DNA of 5,017 nucleotides from Bacteroidota bacterium (GTDB taxonomy: Bacteria > Bacteroidota > Bacteroidia > Bacteroidales > WCHB1-69): positions 1 to 5,017 of the forward strand of contig JAEWNB010000130.1 in assembly GCA_023392945.1 (NCBI GenBank). The letters are read 5' to 3'. Under the pieces are notes generated by a model, which saw nothing but the letters and a program-made list of their open reading frames with translations, was not told the DNA's origin and made no database searches. Position numbers and translations under genes: made by a program. Shown here in pieces: positions 1-5,017 of this stretch (the stretch's first letter is position 1; each line of letters opens with the position of its first letter).

Positions 1-82
1 GCATAAGGTGTGCCGAACCGGCTCCTCCGTTTCCCGAACGGAAAAATATTTTTACAAAATCAATAAAATTTTCGCTTGCCAT
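1..82 (-). CDS. obg: Obg-family GTPase, N-terminal fragment (runs off the left edge)
   Basis: Only the first 27 complete codons are present. They read MASENFIDFVKIFFRSGNGG followed by AGSAHLM. This matches the start of the Obg/CgtA glycine-rich domain, whose N-terminus typically reads like F(V/I)D-V-I-RSG-GG-GS; the GNGGAGS stretch is the clearest sign. Obg proteins are essential GTPases that bind the large ribosomal subunit and act in its assembly and in stress signalling. The GTPase (G) domain would lie beyond the left edge and cannot be seen. The ATG at 80-82 is the natural start because the family homology begins at that methionine. The gene begins 15 bp after the pyrE stop with no obvious promoter or Shine-Dalgarno between them, so it is probably co-transcribed with pyrE. 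Identification rests on a short but characteristic segment. Confidence 0.85.
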   Translation of the reverse strand, partial: MASENFIDFVKIFFRSGNGGAGSAHLM

Positions 83-97
83 TTAGGGGTCTGTTAA

Positions 98-658
98 TTA
101 CAAAATCTTTCTACTTCCCGGTTTAACGTAGGGAATTTCTTTTTTACAAAGAGGGCACTCAGCGGCATCCCAACTTTCGATATCCAGTTTGACAGCTTCA
201 AATACAGGATATTCCAATTGATTGGCACTCCGATCTACAATACAGGCAATGCCCACAACCTCTGCACCAAAAGAAGTTAATACTTTTATGGTTTCAAGGG
301 AGGATTTTCCTGTCGTGACAACATCTTCGGTTACCAGAATCCGCTGTCCGCTGTGAACTTCAAAGCCACGGCGGAGACTCATTTCTCCGTTTTCTCTTTC
401 CGTAAAGATAGCAGGAACTCCCAGTTGACGCCCAAGCTCATAGGCCACAATAATGCCACCCATGGCAGGTCCGACAACGAGGTCAATATTCAGATTTTTT
501 ACTTTTTCAGCCACCACAGCCAAAACCTTGGCAGCCCTTTCAGGATACTGCAGCAGTTTTGCACATTGACAATAGCGATTACTGTGCCTGCCTGAGGACA
601 ATAAAAAATGGCCTTCTAGAAGAGCCCCGGATTGTTTTAATTGTTCAATTACCATCAT
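98..658 (-). CDS. pyrE: Orotate phosphoribosyltransferase
   Basis: This 186-residue protein is predicted to transfer the phosphoribosyl group of PRPP to orotate, giving orotidine 5'-monophosphate in de novo UMP synthesis in the cytoplasm. The type I phosphoribosyltransferase PRPP-binding loop is clear at residues 107-119 (ILVTEDVVTTGKS), with the two adjacent acidic residues E111 and D112. The substrate-binding N-terminal part includes LSSGRHSNRY (20-29), and a GPAMGG loop lies at 63-68. The C-terminal CPLCKKEIPYVKPGSR (168-183) is typical of the shorter PyrE subgroup (the 'thermophile-type' PyrE), rather than the longer E. coli-type enzyme. Length fits that subgroup. Two consecutive ATG codons (656-658 and 653-655) could serve as start. 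A TAnnTTTGC element ends 24 nt upstream. obg follows 15 bp downstream, suggesting a pyrE-obg operon. The coding region is distinctly more GC-rich than the neighbouring envelope genes. Confidence 0.95.
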   Translation of the reverse strand: MMVIEQLKQSGALLEGHFLLSSGRHSNRYCQCAKLLQYPERAAKVLAVVAEKVKNLNIDLVVGPAMGGIIVAYELGRQLGVPAIFTERENGEMSLRRGFEVHSGQRILVTEDVVTTGKSSLETIKVLTSFGAEVVGIACIVDRSANQLEYPVFEAVKLDIESWDAAECPLCKKEIPYVKPGSRKIL

Positions 659-682
659 AATATTTTTCGATTCTTATCTGTG

Positions 683-690
683 CAAAAATA
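683..690 (-). promoter_or_regulatory. Candidate -7 promoter element of pyrE-obg
   Basis: The minus strand reads TATTTTTG followed by CA, matching the Bacteroidota primary-sigma -7 consensus TAnnTTTG. It ends 24 nt before the pyrE start codon. I see no good TTTG-type -33 box at the usual 19-21 bp spacing. It falls inside the 73-bp tolC-pyrE gap, so pyrE probably does not depend on read-through from the channel gene. Confidence 0.45.
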
Positions 691-731
691 GGCAAAAAAA
701 AGAGACCAGAAAGAGAGTGACCTTGAAATAA

Positions 732-1988
732 TTATAATTTTCCTTTCAATGCCATCAATTCATATTTTGCTTTCAGAAGTTGAATGGAATGAACTTCGTG
801 ATTAATAAGAGATTGAAGTTCATCATTTTGTTGTTTGATAAAGTCAAAAGCTGTAATAGTCCCGTTCAGCAATTGGGTTTTGCATGTCTGTGTAATCTCA
901 ATTTGTTTTTCCGCAATTTGTTTATCCAACAACAACAAATCTTCAATTCTCTTAACTTCATTTAGTTTTTCCTGAATTTTCACTTTATTAGCTCTTTCAA
1001 AATCAACTTCCTTAGCAGATAAAATTGATTTTTGCAGGTTGATAATATTGCTGACACCTGAGGTTTTAGCCCAATCAATAAGAGGGATATTCAATCTAAC
1101 GCCAACCATATAGAACCAATCAAACCGGTTGCTGAGGATATCATAGGTTGGACGACCGTACCCTCCGGTAGCAAAAATGGATAATTTGGGAAGACTTCGC
1201 GAGAAATGAAGTTTTCGCTGGTAATCCAATGCGGCCTGCTGATTTTGAAAGATATCAAATTCAAGACGATTTGAAGTGAGATTGTTTTCCGTTTCGGGTT
1301 CCTGGGGTACAATAAAAGTAACGTTGCTCAAATCTTTTCCGGTGACAATAGACAAAGAAGCAACAAGAGATTCTTTAGTAGCCTTTAAATCCCCTTTCTG
1401 TTGTTCTATTTTGAGTTTTTCCAACTCTAACTGGGCAACAGGATTGCCATAAACAACGCCTTCTTTTAATAAAACTTTCAATTGATCCAACTGCTCATTA
1501 ATGGTGCTTTCAACGCTGGATAAAATATTGATTTGCTTTTCCACGATAAGGAGATTCAAATATATTGAAATCACCTGTTCTTTTATTTCGTTAATGGATA
1601 AATCCAATTTATATATCTCTTCCTTATTAAGAAGTCTTTCATATTTTCTACTGAAAAACATCTTGCCTCCGTAAAAGACATTCTGAGTAAAATCGAGCGA
1701 AATATTATATTGATCTTTTGAAAGTGGAGTAAAACCGGAAATTCCTTCCGGCAATGTAATCACATCCGATTGATAAGAGGCATGTCCGTTGATCTCAAGT
1801 GTGGGATATAAATGAGAAGAGACATCCGTCAGCTTCACTTTTAACAATTCTGTATTGAGACTTTTCTGAACATTAGCAGAAGAATGAGATGTTGCCCACA
1901 GCTGGCAGTCATCAATAGTGACAGAATTTTGTGAAAAAAGAGAAATTGATAAAAAAAAGAGTACTATTAAACAGCCGATATTTTTCAT
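732..1988 (-). CDS. TolC-family outer membrane efflux channel protein
   Basis: The 418-residue product resembles outer-membrane factors (OEP/TolC family), which form trimeric channels taking export from an inner-membrane pump across the periplasm. A signal peptide covers about residues 1-20 (hydrophobic core CLIVLFFLSISLF, ending SQ); C6 is not in a lipobox position. The protein shows the family's internal duplication. Each half has a beta-hairpin-like stretch (about 58-76 with 92-108, and about 265-280 with 290-306) followed by long heptad-rich helices (about 111-215 and 310-415). The segments SHLYPTLEINGHASY and RSLPKLSIFATGGYG are corresponding strands, and FTQNVFYGGK and LNIPLIDWAK are corresponding turn regions. 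Length is normal for the family. No HlyD-type adaptor, ABC or RND pump gene is adjacent, so the exported substrate cannot be inferred. A candidate promoter lies 58 nt upstream. The family assignment is firm; a specific gene name is not. Confidence 0.9.
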   Translation of the reverse strand: MKNIGCLIVLFFLSISLFSQNSVTIDDCQLWATSHSSANVQKSLNTELLKVKLTDVSSHLYPTLEINGHASYQSDVITLPEGISGFTPLSKDQYNISLDFTQNVFYGGKMFFSRKYERLLNKEEIYKLDLSINEIKEQVISIYLNLLIVEKQINILSSVESTINEQLDQLKVLLKEGVVYGNPVAQLELEKLKIEQQKGDLKATKESLVASLSIVTGKDLSNVTFIVPQEPETENNLTSNRLEFDIFQNQQAALDYQRKLHFSRSLPKLSIFATGGYGRPTYDILSNRFDWFYMVGVRLNIPLIDWAKTSGVSNIINLQKSILSAKEVDFERANKVKIQEKLNEVKRIEDLLLLDKQIAEKQIEITQTCKTQLLNGTITAFDFIKQQNDELQSLINHEVHSIQLLKAKYELMALKGKL

Positions 1989-2046
1989 TATTAAAATATA
2001 ATTTATCTTATGAATAAAGCAGATAGTAACTTATAATTATTTGCTG

Positions 2047-2054
2047 CAAAAGTA
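2047..2054 (-). promoter_or_regulatory. Candidate -7 promoter element of the TolC-family gene
   Basis: The minus strand reads TACTTTTG followed by CA, a full match to TAnnTTTG. It ends 58 nt before the start codon, leaving a longer AT-rich leader than at the other genes here. No convincing -33 TTTG is present at 19-21 bp. A second TAnnTTTG match on the same strand (2105-2112) is not followed by C and is less likely. Confidence 0.45.
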
Positions 2055-2121
2055 AATAATTTATTTGATATATTTTTCTGCCGAGCATTTTTTTGACCTA
2101 CTTTCAAAAATAAATCTTAAT

Positions 2122-2177
2122 TATCAAAATTATTTTTGGACGTTAACATTTATAAAACAATGTTAAATAATTTGATA
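2122..2177. repeat. Nested inverted repeat upstream of the TolC-family gene
   Basis: The inner arms TTAACATT (2143-2150) and AATGTTAA (2159-2166) are perfectly complementary around an 8-nt spacer. The outer arms 2122-2135 and 2165-2177 pair over 13 bp with one bulged A. The arms share 2165-2166, so a single folded structure would have 13 outer and 6 inner base pairs with a 9-nt bulge on the left side. It lies about 155-190 nt upstream of the TolC-family start and upstream of its candidate promoter. It could be an operator, a transcript-end structure of the peptidase mRNA, or chance in AT-rich DNA. Confidence 0.4.
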
Positions 2178-2242
2178 GAACTTTTGCACAACGCAAAAAA
2201 AGTGAAATCAAGAATAAGAAAAATATTTCGTTAGGACAACAG

Positions 2243-2261
2243 CCGGGCTTCAATCAGCCGG
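2243..2261 (-). terminator. Weak candidate hairpin after the peptidase gene
   Basis: Nine bases past the peptidase stop, the minus strand reads CCGGCT, a 6-nt loop, then AGCCCGG. This gives a 6-bp GC-rich stem with one bulged C in otherwise AT-rich DNA. There is no immediate U-tract, so a standard Rho-independent terminator is doubtful. The position suits a transcript end. Confidence 0.2.
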
Positions 2262-2269
2262 AAAAGGCA

Positions 2270-2650
2270 TTACATTTTTACAAATTTTGCATTAATAAAA
2301 GCTCCTTTTTCATTTTGGAAACGGATAAAATAGACTCCATTCACCAAGTCTGAAATTTGAATACGAGTTACCCCGTCAATCAAAGAGAAGGTTTTGCATA
2401 ATTTACCATAGACATCATAAACGGCAGCTTCTCTATTATATTGGAGAGTGCCGGGCAACTGTATATCGACATAATTGGCAGCCGGATTGGGGTATAGTTT
2501 AACAGAAGTTGGCGAAACGGAGAAATCCTCGATATCAAGAGCCATCACATCGGTAAAGGCATAATTAAACATCAGGGCAAAGTTCATTTTAGTAACCTCA
2601 GCGGTATAGGCAAAATTACAATTATCATAGGTATCCAAAAGAGTATGATA
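2270..2650 (-). pseudogene. Cut-off C-terminal part of the M28 peptidase, with T9SS type A sorting domain
   Basis: This stretch continues the peptidase frame directly after the in-frame TAA at 2651-2653, giving 126 further codons before the natural TAA at 2270-2272. It begins YHTLLDTYDNCNF; the histidine (position 283 of the joined frame) matches the last zinc ligand of M28 enzymes, in the usual H-x-x-x-D-T setting. Residues about 330-407 of the joined frame form a T9SS type A sorting domain: YPNPA at 334-338, then YDVYGK, then LVNGVYFIRF and a final KFVKM. Such domains direct secretion through the Bacteroidota type IX system and are cleaved or anchored at the surface. A TTG at 2636-2638 could nominally start a shorter product, but that product would lack a signal peptide and most of the catalytic domain. 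I read this as the tail of one broken or read-through gene, not an independent gene. Confidence 0.85.
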
Positions 2651-3493
2651 TTAAGGAGAGAAAAAGTGTTCGATAGAGAAAATGGCTTTAACATTCTGTT
2701 GAGCATAAGCCCAGCTATCGCTTGCCTGACGTTCATCATTTTCAGAACCGGTTGGAATATAAGGAGTAATAGTAGAAAATTCTTCGCATAACTCAGCAGC
2801 TTTCGCAACAATATCTGTAGCATTGTCATACCAATGCAGGGTCAAAGTCCATTCATTTTCTTCCGGTTGATTGGCAACCATATCATTATTAATCATCACC
2901 GCAATTTTTTCGTTTGCATTCAATCGGCGCATAACATCAACCTGTCCTCCATAAAGACCTACCTCTTCTGCATCATAACCCATAAAACTAACATTCAATC
3001 TCGGAGTAAGATTATTAAGGTCCATAATACGGGCTATTTCGAGCATCACGGCAATTCCGGAGGCATTATCATCAGCTCCTGCCGTGGCGGTATCAACCAA
3101 ATAATAAGTACCTTCATAAAACGAAACTGCATCCAAATGTCCCCCCACAATAACCGTTGAATCAGATTGTCCGCTACCGGCAACAGTTCCTTTTACATTA
3201 TACATATACCTATTAATTGGGGGAGCAAACCAGGGATCAAGTTGCAAAAGAAAAGAATCAATAGCCGCATTGACAACCCCATAGTTCTGAAGTCTATTAA
3301 CAATATACTGAGCAACTTCTTTATTACCTGCTCCGCAATAACGATTTTTAAAAGACTGCATATCCATAACGGTTCGCTGCAAGCTATCGCTATTGATTTG
3401 ATTCAGCATCTGTTCAAACTCTTCACGAGTTTGAGCTTGAGAAAGATTGGCAAAAGCAAAAAAGAAAGTAATAAGAAATAGTAATTTTTTCAT
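2651..3493 (-). CDS. M28-family zinc metallopeptidase, truncated by an in-frame stop
   Basis: The 280 translated residues begin with a signal peptide (MKKLLFLITFFFAFANLSQA, cleavage near 20-21) and continue into an M28 aminopeptidase-like domain, which normally removes N-terminal residues from peptides using two zinc ions. By analogy with the family, the zinc ligands and catalytic base are H119 (GGHLD), D142 (ADDNASG), E176 and E177 (DAEEVG) and D204 (NNDMV). The product ends at SIEHFFSP, where TAA (2651-2653) replaces what is usually an aromatic residue before YHT. The last zinc ligand (H283) and the T9SS sorting domain lie beyond this stop, so the truncated product should be inactive and should stay in the periplasm. 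A one-base change from TAT or TAC would restore Tyr. It has its own candidate promoter 19 nt upstream. A sequencing error, a recent nonsense mutation and read-through are all possible. Confidence 0.9.
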   Translation of the reverse strand: MKKLLFLITFFFAFANLSQAQTREEFEQMLNQINSDSLQRTVMDMQSFKNRYCGAGNKEVAQYIVNRLQNYGVVNAAIDSFLLQLDPWFAPPINRYMYNVKGTVAGSGQSDSTVIVGGHLDAVSFYEGTYYLVDTATAGADDNASGIAVMLEIARIMDLNNLTPRLNVSFMGYDAEEVGLYGGQVDVMRRLNANEKIAVMINNDMVANQPEENEWTLTLHWYDNATDIVAKAAELCEEFSTITPYIPTGSENDERQASDSWAYAQQNVKAIFSIEHFFSP

Positions 3494-3512
3494 TTTTAAT
3501 TATTTTTGAGCG

Positions 3513-3520
3513 CAAAAATA
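3513..3520 (-). promoter_or_regulatory. Candidate -7 promoter element of the M28 peptidase gene
   Basis: The minus strand reads TATTTTTG followed by CG, matching TAnnTTTG and ending 19 nt before the ATG at 3491-3493. A loose TTTAGG lies at about the -33 distance (3541-3546). It sits in the 65-bp gap after the DUF2147 gene, so the peptidase is probably transcribed independently, with a short leader. Confidence 0.45.
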
Positions 3521-3558
3521 ATTAAATAATGATTGCTTTGCCTAAATAAATAAAAAAT

Positions 3559-3993
3559 TTATTCTTTAACCCAGATTTGAGTTCGGCCTATCACACCTGC
3601 CTTATCCAACGATCCCCGAACTTCCAGTTTTCCGGTTTTAGCATTATAGGAAATATTACACTTATAAACCTTTCCGTTATTTGGGTCAAGAATAGTGCCA
3701 CCAGAGAGCGAACTTCCTTTTACAACCATATCGTTAATAATACGCATCCCTTTAATTGGTTTGTTGTAATTATCTCCTTTACATTCAATACAAAGTTTAT
3801 CAGGATTTTTGAAAAGTTTTTCAATTTTGCCATAATATTTGCCGTTGGTTGCTTTGAAAATATGGACAATAGACTTTGCTGTTCCGTCTTCATCATCAAT
3901 AGATTTCCAGTTTCCAACAATTTTGTCAATTTGACCAAATCCGGTCAAAGAAAAGACAATCAGAAAGATAATCGAAATTAAGCTTTTTTTCAT
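3559..3993 (-). CDS. Exported DUF2147 domain protein
   Basis: The 144-residue product has a signal peptide (MKKSLISIIFLIVFSLTGFG, about 1-20) followed by a DUF2147 domain. Family-like features are IVGNWKS at 25-31, YYGKIEKL at 53-60, the close cysteine pair C68-I-E-C71 followed by KG, a PIKGM segment at 79-83, ILDPNNGKVYKC at 101-112 and the C-terminal LEVRGS and IGRTQIWVKE. The family is small, exported and likely beta-rich; its biochemical role is not known. The frame is open further upstream to an ATG at 4021-4023, but I chose the ATG at 3991-3993. It begins the signal peptide directly, and the candidate -7 element at 4021-4028 overlaps the upstream ATG, which would leave that ATG outside the transcript. 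The gene is very AT-rich: one sampled 60-bp stretch (3781-3840) has 13 G/C. No neighbour indicates a function. Confidence 0.85.
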   Translation of the reverse strand: MKKSLISIIFLIVFSLTGFGQIDKIVGNWKSIDDEDGTAKSIVHIFKATNGKYYGKIEKLFKNPDKLCIECKGDNYNKPIKGMRIINDMVVKGSSLSGGTILDPNNGKVYKCNISYNAKTGKLEVRGSLDKAGVIGRTQIWVKE

Positions 3994-4020
3994 AGGGTTA
4001 ATTTTAAAATTTATTGGGGG

Positions 4021-4028
4021 CAAATATA
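4021..4028 (-). promoter_or_regulatory. Candidate -7 promoter element of the DUF2147 gene
   Basis: The minus strand reads TATATTTG followed by CC, matching TAnnTTTG and ending 27 nt before the chosen ATG at 3991-3993. It overlaps the alternative upstream ATG at 4021-4023, which supports the downstream start. No -33 TTTG is seen at 19-21 bp; the nearest TTTTTG is only 12 bp upstream. Confidence 0.45.
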
Positions 4029-4177
4029 TAAAATAAAAAACAAAAATTAAGTTTTTTTAAATTTTATTCACATTTCAACTGTTTATGATTTTAATATTCG
4101 ATTTATGACAGTAATAAATGAGTAGAAAAAACAAACATTAATCACGCTTGGCATTAAATACCGAAAGAAATAAATAT

Positions 4178-4185
4178 TATTTTTG
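4178..4185 (+). promoter_or_regulatory. Candidate -7 promoter element of the beta-CASP nuclease gene
   Basis: The plus strand reads TATTTTTG followed by CA, a full match to TAnnTTTG, ending 45 nt before the ATG at 4231. A CTTGG at 4147-4151 is somewhat too far upstream for a usual -33 box. With the element at 4021-4028 on the other strand, it makes 3994-4230 a divergent promoter region. Confidence 0.45.
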
Positions 4186-4230
4186 CATGATTTGAATGAG
4201 GCAGAAAATTTTCTTAAAACATTATACAAT

Positions 4231-5017
4231 ATGAAAATTCAATTTATCGGAGCAACTACTGAGGTAACAGGGAGTAAATTTATACTCACCACCAAAAAAG
4301 GAAAAAAGATTTTGCTTGACTGTGGGATGTATCAGGGAAAAGGTCTTGAAACTGACGCCATGAACCGCGACCTCGGCTTCGAACCTTCAGAAATAGATTA
4401 TCTGCTGCTTTCTCATGCCCATATTGACCATTCAGGGCTCATCCCTTACATTTACAAGTTGGGTTTCAAGGGAACCGTTTTCTGTACCCCGGCAACCCGT
4501 GACTTATGTTCTATTATGCTTCCGGATTCGGGAAAAATACAAGAAGCCGATACCAAGCAATTCAACAAAAAAAGACTCAAACAGCAATTGCCTCCCGTTG
4601 AGCCAATTTATACCATGAAAGATGCTGCAGCCTGTATGCACGTTTTTGTTAGTATTCCCTATAACCTCAACTTCAACATCACGCCCGACTTTGCCATTCA
4701 GTTTGTCGACACCGGACACATGCTGGGAAGCGGAGCCATTTACATGACCATCAAAGAGGGGCGGACCAAGAAAACCCTCTGTTACACCGGAGACATTGGT
4801 CGCTACAACAAACGTATTCTCCCCGACCCAAAATGTTTTCCGCAGGCCGACTATATCATCACCGAATCCACTTACGGGGACAGACTTCATCCAACCATTG
4901 AAGGGGCCGAAGAGGAATTGATGTTGATTGTAAAAGATGCCTGTGCACAGAAAAAGGGAAAACTTATCATTCCCTCTTTTGCCATCGGAAGAACCCAGGA
5001 AATTGTCTATGCATTAC
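4231..5017 (+). CDS. Beta-CASP metallo-beta-lactamase-fold hydrolase, probable RNase (runs off the right edge)
   Basis: The frame is open from ATG 4231 to the right edge, giving 262 complete codons. It carries the metallo-beta-lactamase fold motifs: an N-terminal strand FIGATTEVTGSKF, D30 in LLDCGMYQG, the zinc-binding H62-A-H64-I-D66-H67 (HxHxDH), H163 in TGHMLGSGA and D188 in YTGDIGR. ESTYGDRLH (212-220) and PSFAIGRTQE (249-258) mark the COG1236-type beta-CASP group, related to the eukaryotic cleavage factor CPSF73 and to bacterial enzymes such as Thermus TTHA0252. Members cut RNA as endo- or exonucleases in the cytoplasm, so an RNA-processing role is likely but inferred. Family members are usually about 450-470 residues, so the rest of the beta-CASP insert and the C-terminal RNA-specificity region should lie beyond the edge. 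It is transcribed divergently from the DUF2147 gene and is more GC-rich (29 of 60 in 4441-4500). No Shine-Dalgarno is visible. Confidence 0.93.
   Translation, partial: MKIQFIGATTEVTGSKFILTTKKGKKILLDCGMYQGKGLETDAMNRDLGFEPSEIDYLLLSHAHIDHSGLIPYIYKLGFKGTVFCTPATRDLCSIMLPDSGKIQEADTKQFNKKRLKQQLPPVEPIYTMKDAAACMHVFVSIPYNLNFNITPDFAIQFVDTGHMLGSGAIYMTIKEGRTKKTLCYTGDIGRYNKRILPDPKCFPQADYIITESTYGDRLHPTIEGAEEELMLIVKDACAQKKGKLIIPSFAIGRTQEIVYAL

Noticed and set aside
353..595. 80-codon plus-strand reading frame inside pyrE
   Set aside because: It lies entirely antisense to a strongly recognisable enzyme, and its product shows no domain or compositional sign of a real protein.
692..731. Possible Rho-independent terminator after the TolC-family gene
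   Set aside because: The minus strand has a T-rich run (692-703), but the preceding bases contain GGTC twice in the same orientation rather than a complementary pair, so no stem forms.
2651..2653. Recoding of the stop as selenocysteine or pyrrolysine, or a reassigned genetic code
   Set aside because: The codon is TAA, not TGA or TAG, and TAA is the ordinary end of pyrE, the TolC-family gene, the DUF2147 gene and the peptidase tail itself.
2584..2829. 81-codon minus-strand frame spanning the peptidase stop
   Set aside because: It is in another frame of the peptidase gene. The conserved peptidase and sorting-domain residues are in the frame that contains the TAA, so this does not represent a frameshift repair.
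3994..4023. N-terminal extension of the DUF2147 protein to the upstream ATG at 4021-4023
   Set aside because: It would put ten polar residues before a normal signal peptide and place the start codon within the candidate -7 element.
4504..4890. 128-codon minus-strand frame (valine- and glycine-rich) inside the beta-CASP gene
   Set aside because: It is the antisense shadow of conserved metallo-hydrolase motifs on the plus strand; no promoter or recognisable domain supports it.
1..5017. Defence system, CRISPR array, insertion sequence, tRNA or rRNA
   Set aside because: I found no repeat-spacer pattern, transposase, terminal inverted repeats or RNA-gene signature; nearly all the sequence is covered by recognisable chromosomal genes.

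Overview
The window looks like chromosome from a member of the Bacteroidota. Three signs point there: a protein with a C-terminal type IX secretion (T9SS) sorting domain, no clear Shine-Dalgarno sequences before the genes, and the Bacteroidota-type -7 promoter element TAnnTTTG (here always followed by C) upstream of all five inferred transcription units. Noncoding DNA is very AT-rich. The T9SS substrate argues against a typical gut Bacteroides, but genus and species cannot be told.

Layout from the left. Positions 1-82 (minus) hold the first 27 codons of the GTPase gene obg, cut by the window edge. It lies 15 bp behind pyrE (98-658, minus), so the two probably form an operon. Next is a TolC-type outer-membrane channel gene (732-1988, minus) with no pump partner in view. 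The 281-bp gap 1989-2269 carries its candidate promoter, a nested inverted repeat (2122-2177) and a weak GC-rich hairpin (2243-2261). An M28 zinc metallopeptidase gene (3493 down to 2270, minus) is split by one in-frame TAA at 2651-2653. A small exported DUF2147 protein follows (3559-3993, minus). After a 237-bp divergent intergenic region, a beta-CASP metallo-beta-lactamase-fold nuclease gene starts at 4231 on the plus strand and runs off the right edge.

The genes do not form one pathway. pyrE (pyrimidine synthesis), obg (ribosome assembly) and the beta-CASP protein (probable RNA processing) are housekeeping-like. The TolC homologue, the M28 peptidase and the DUF2147 protein are envelope or exported proteins, each apparently with its own promoter. 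I see no mobile element, CRISPR array, tRNA, rRNA or defence system. The most notable feature is the premature TAA in the peptidase: it falls two codons before the predicted last zinc-ligand histidine and removes the T9SS sorting domain, while the downstream frame stays open and well conserved.
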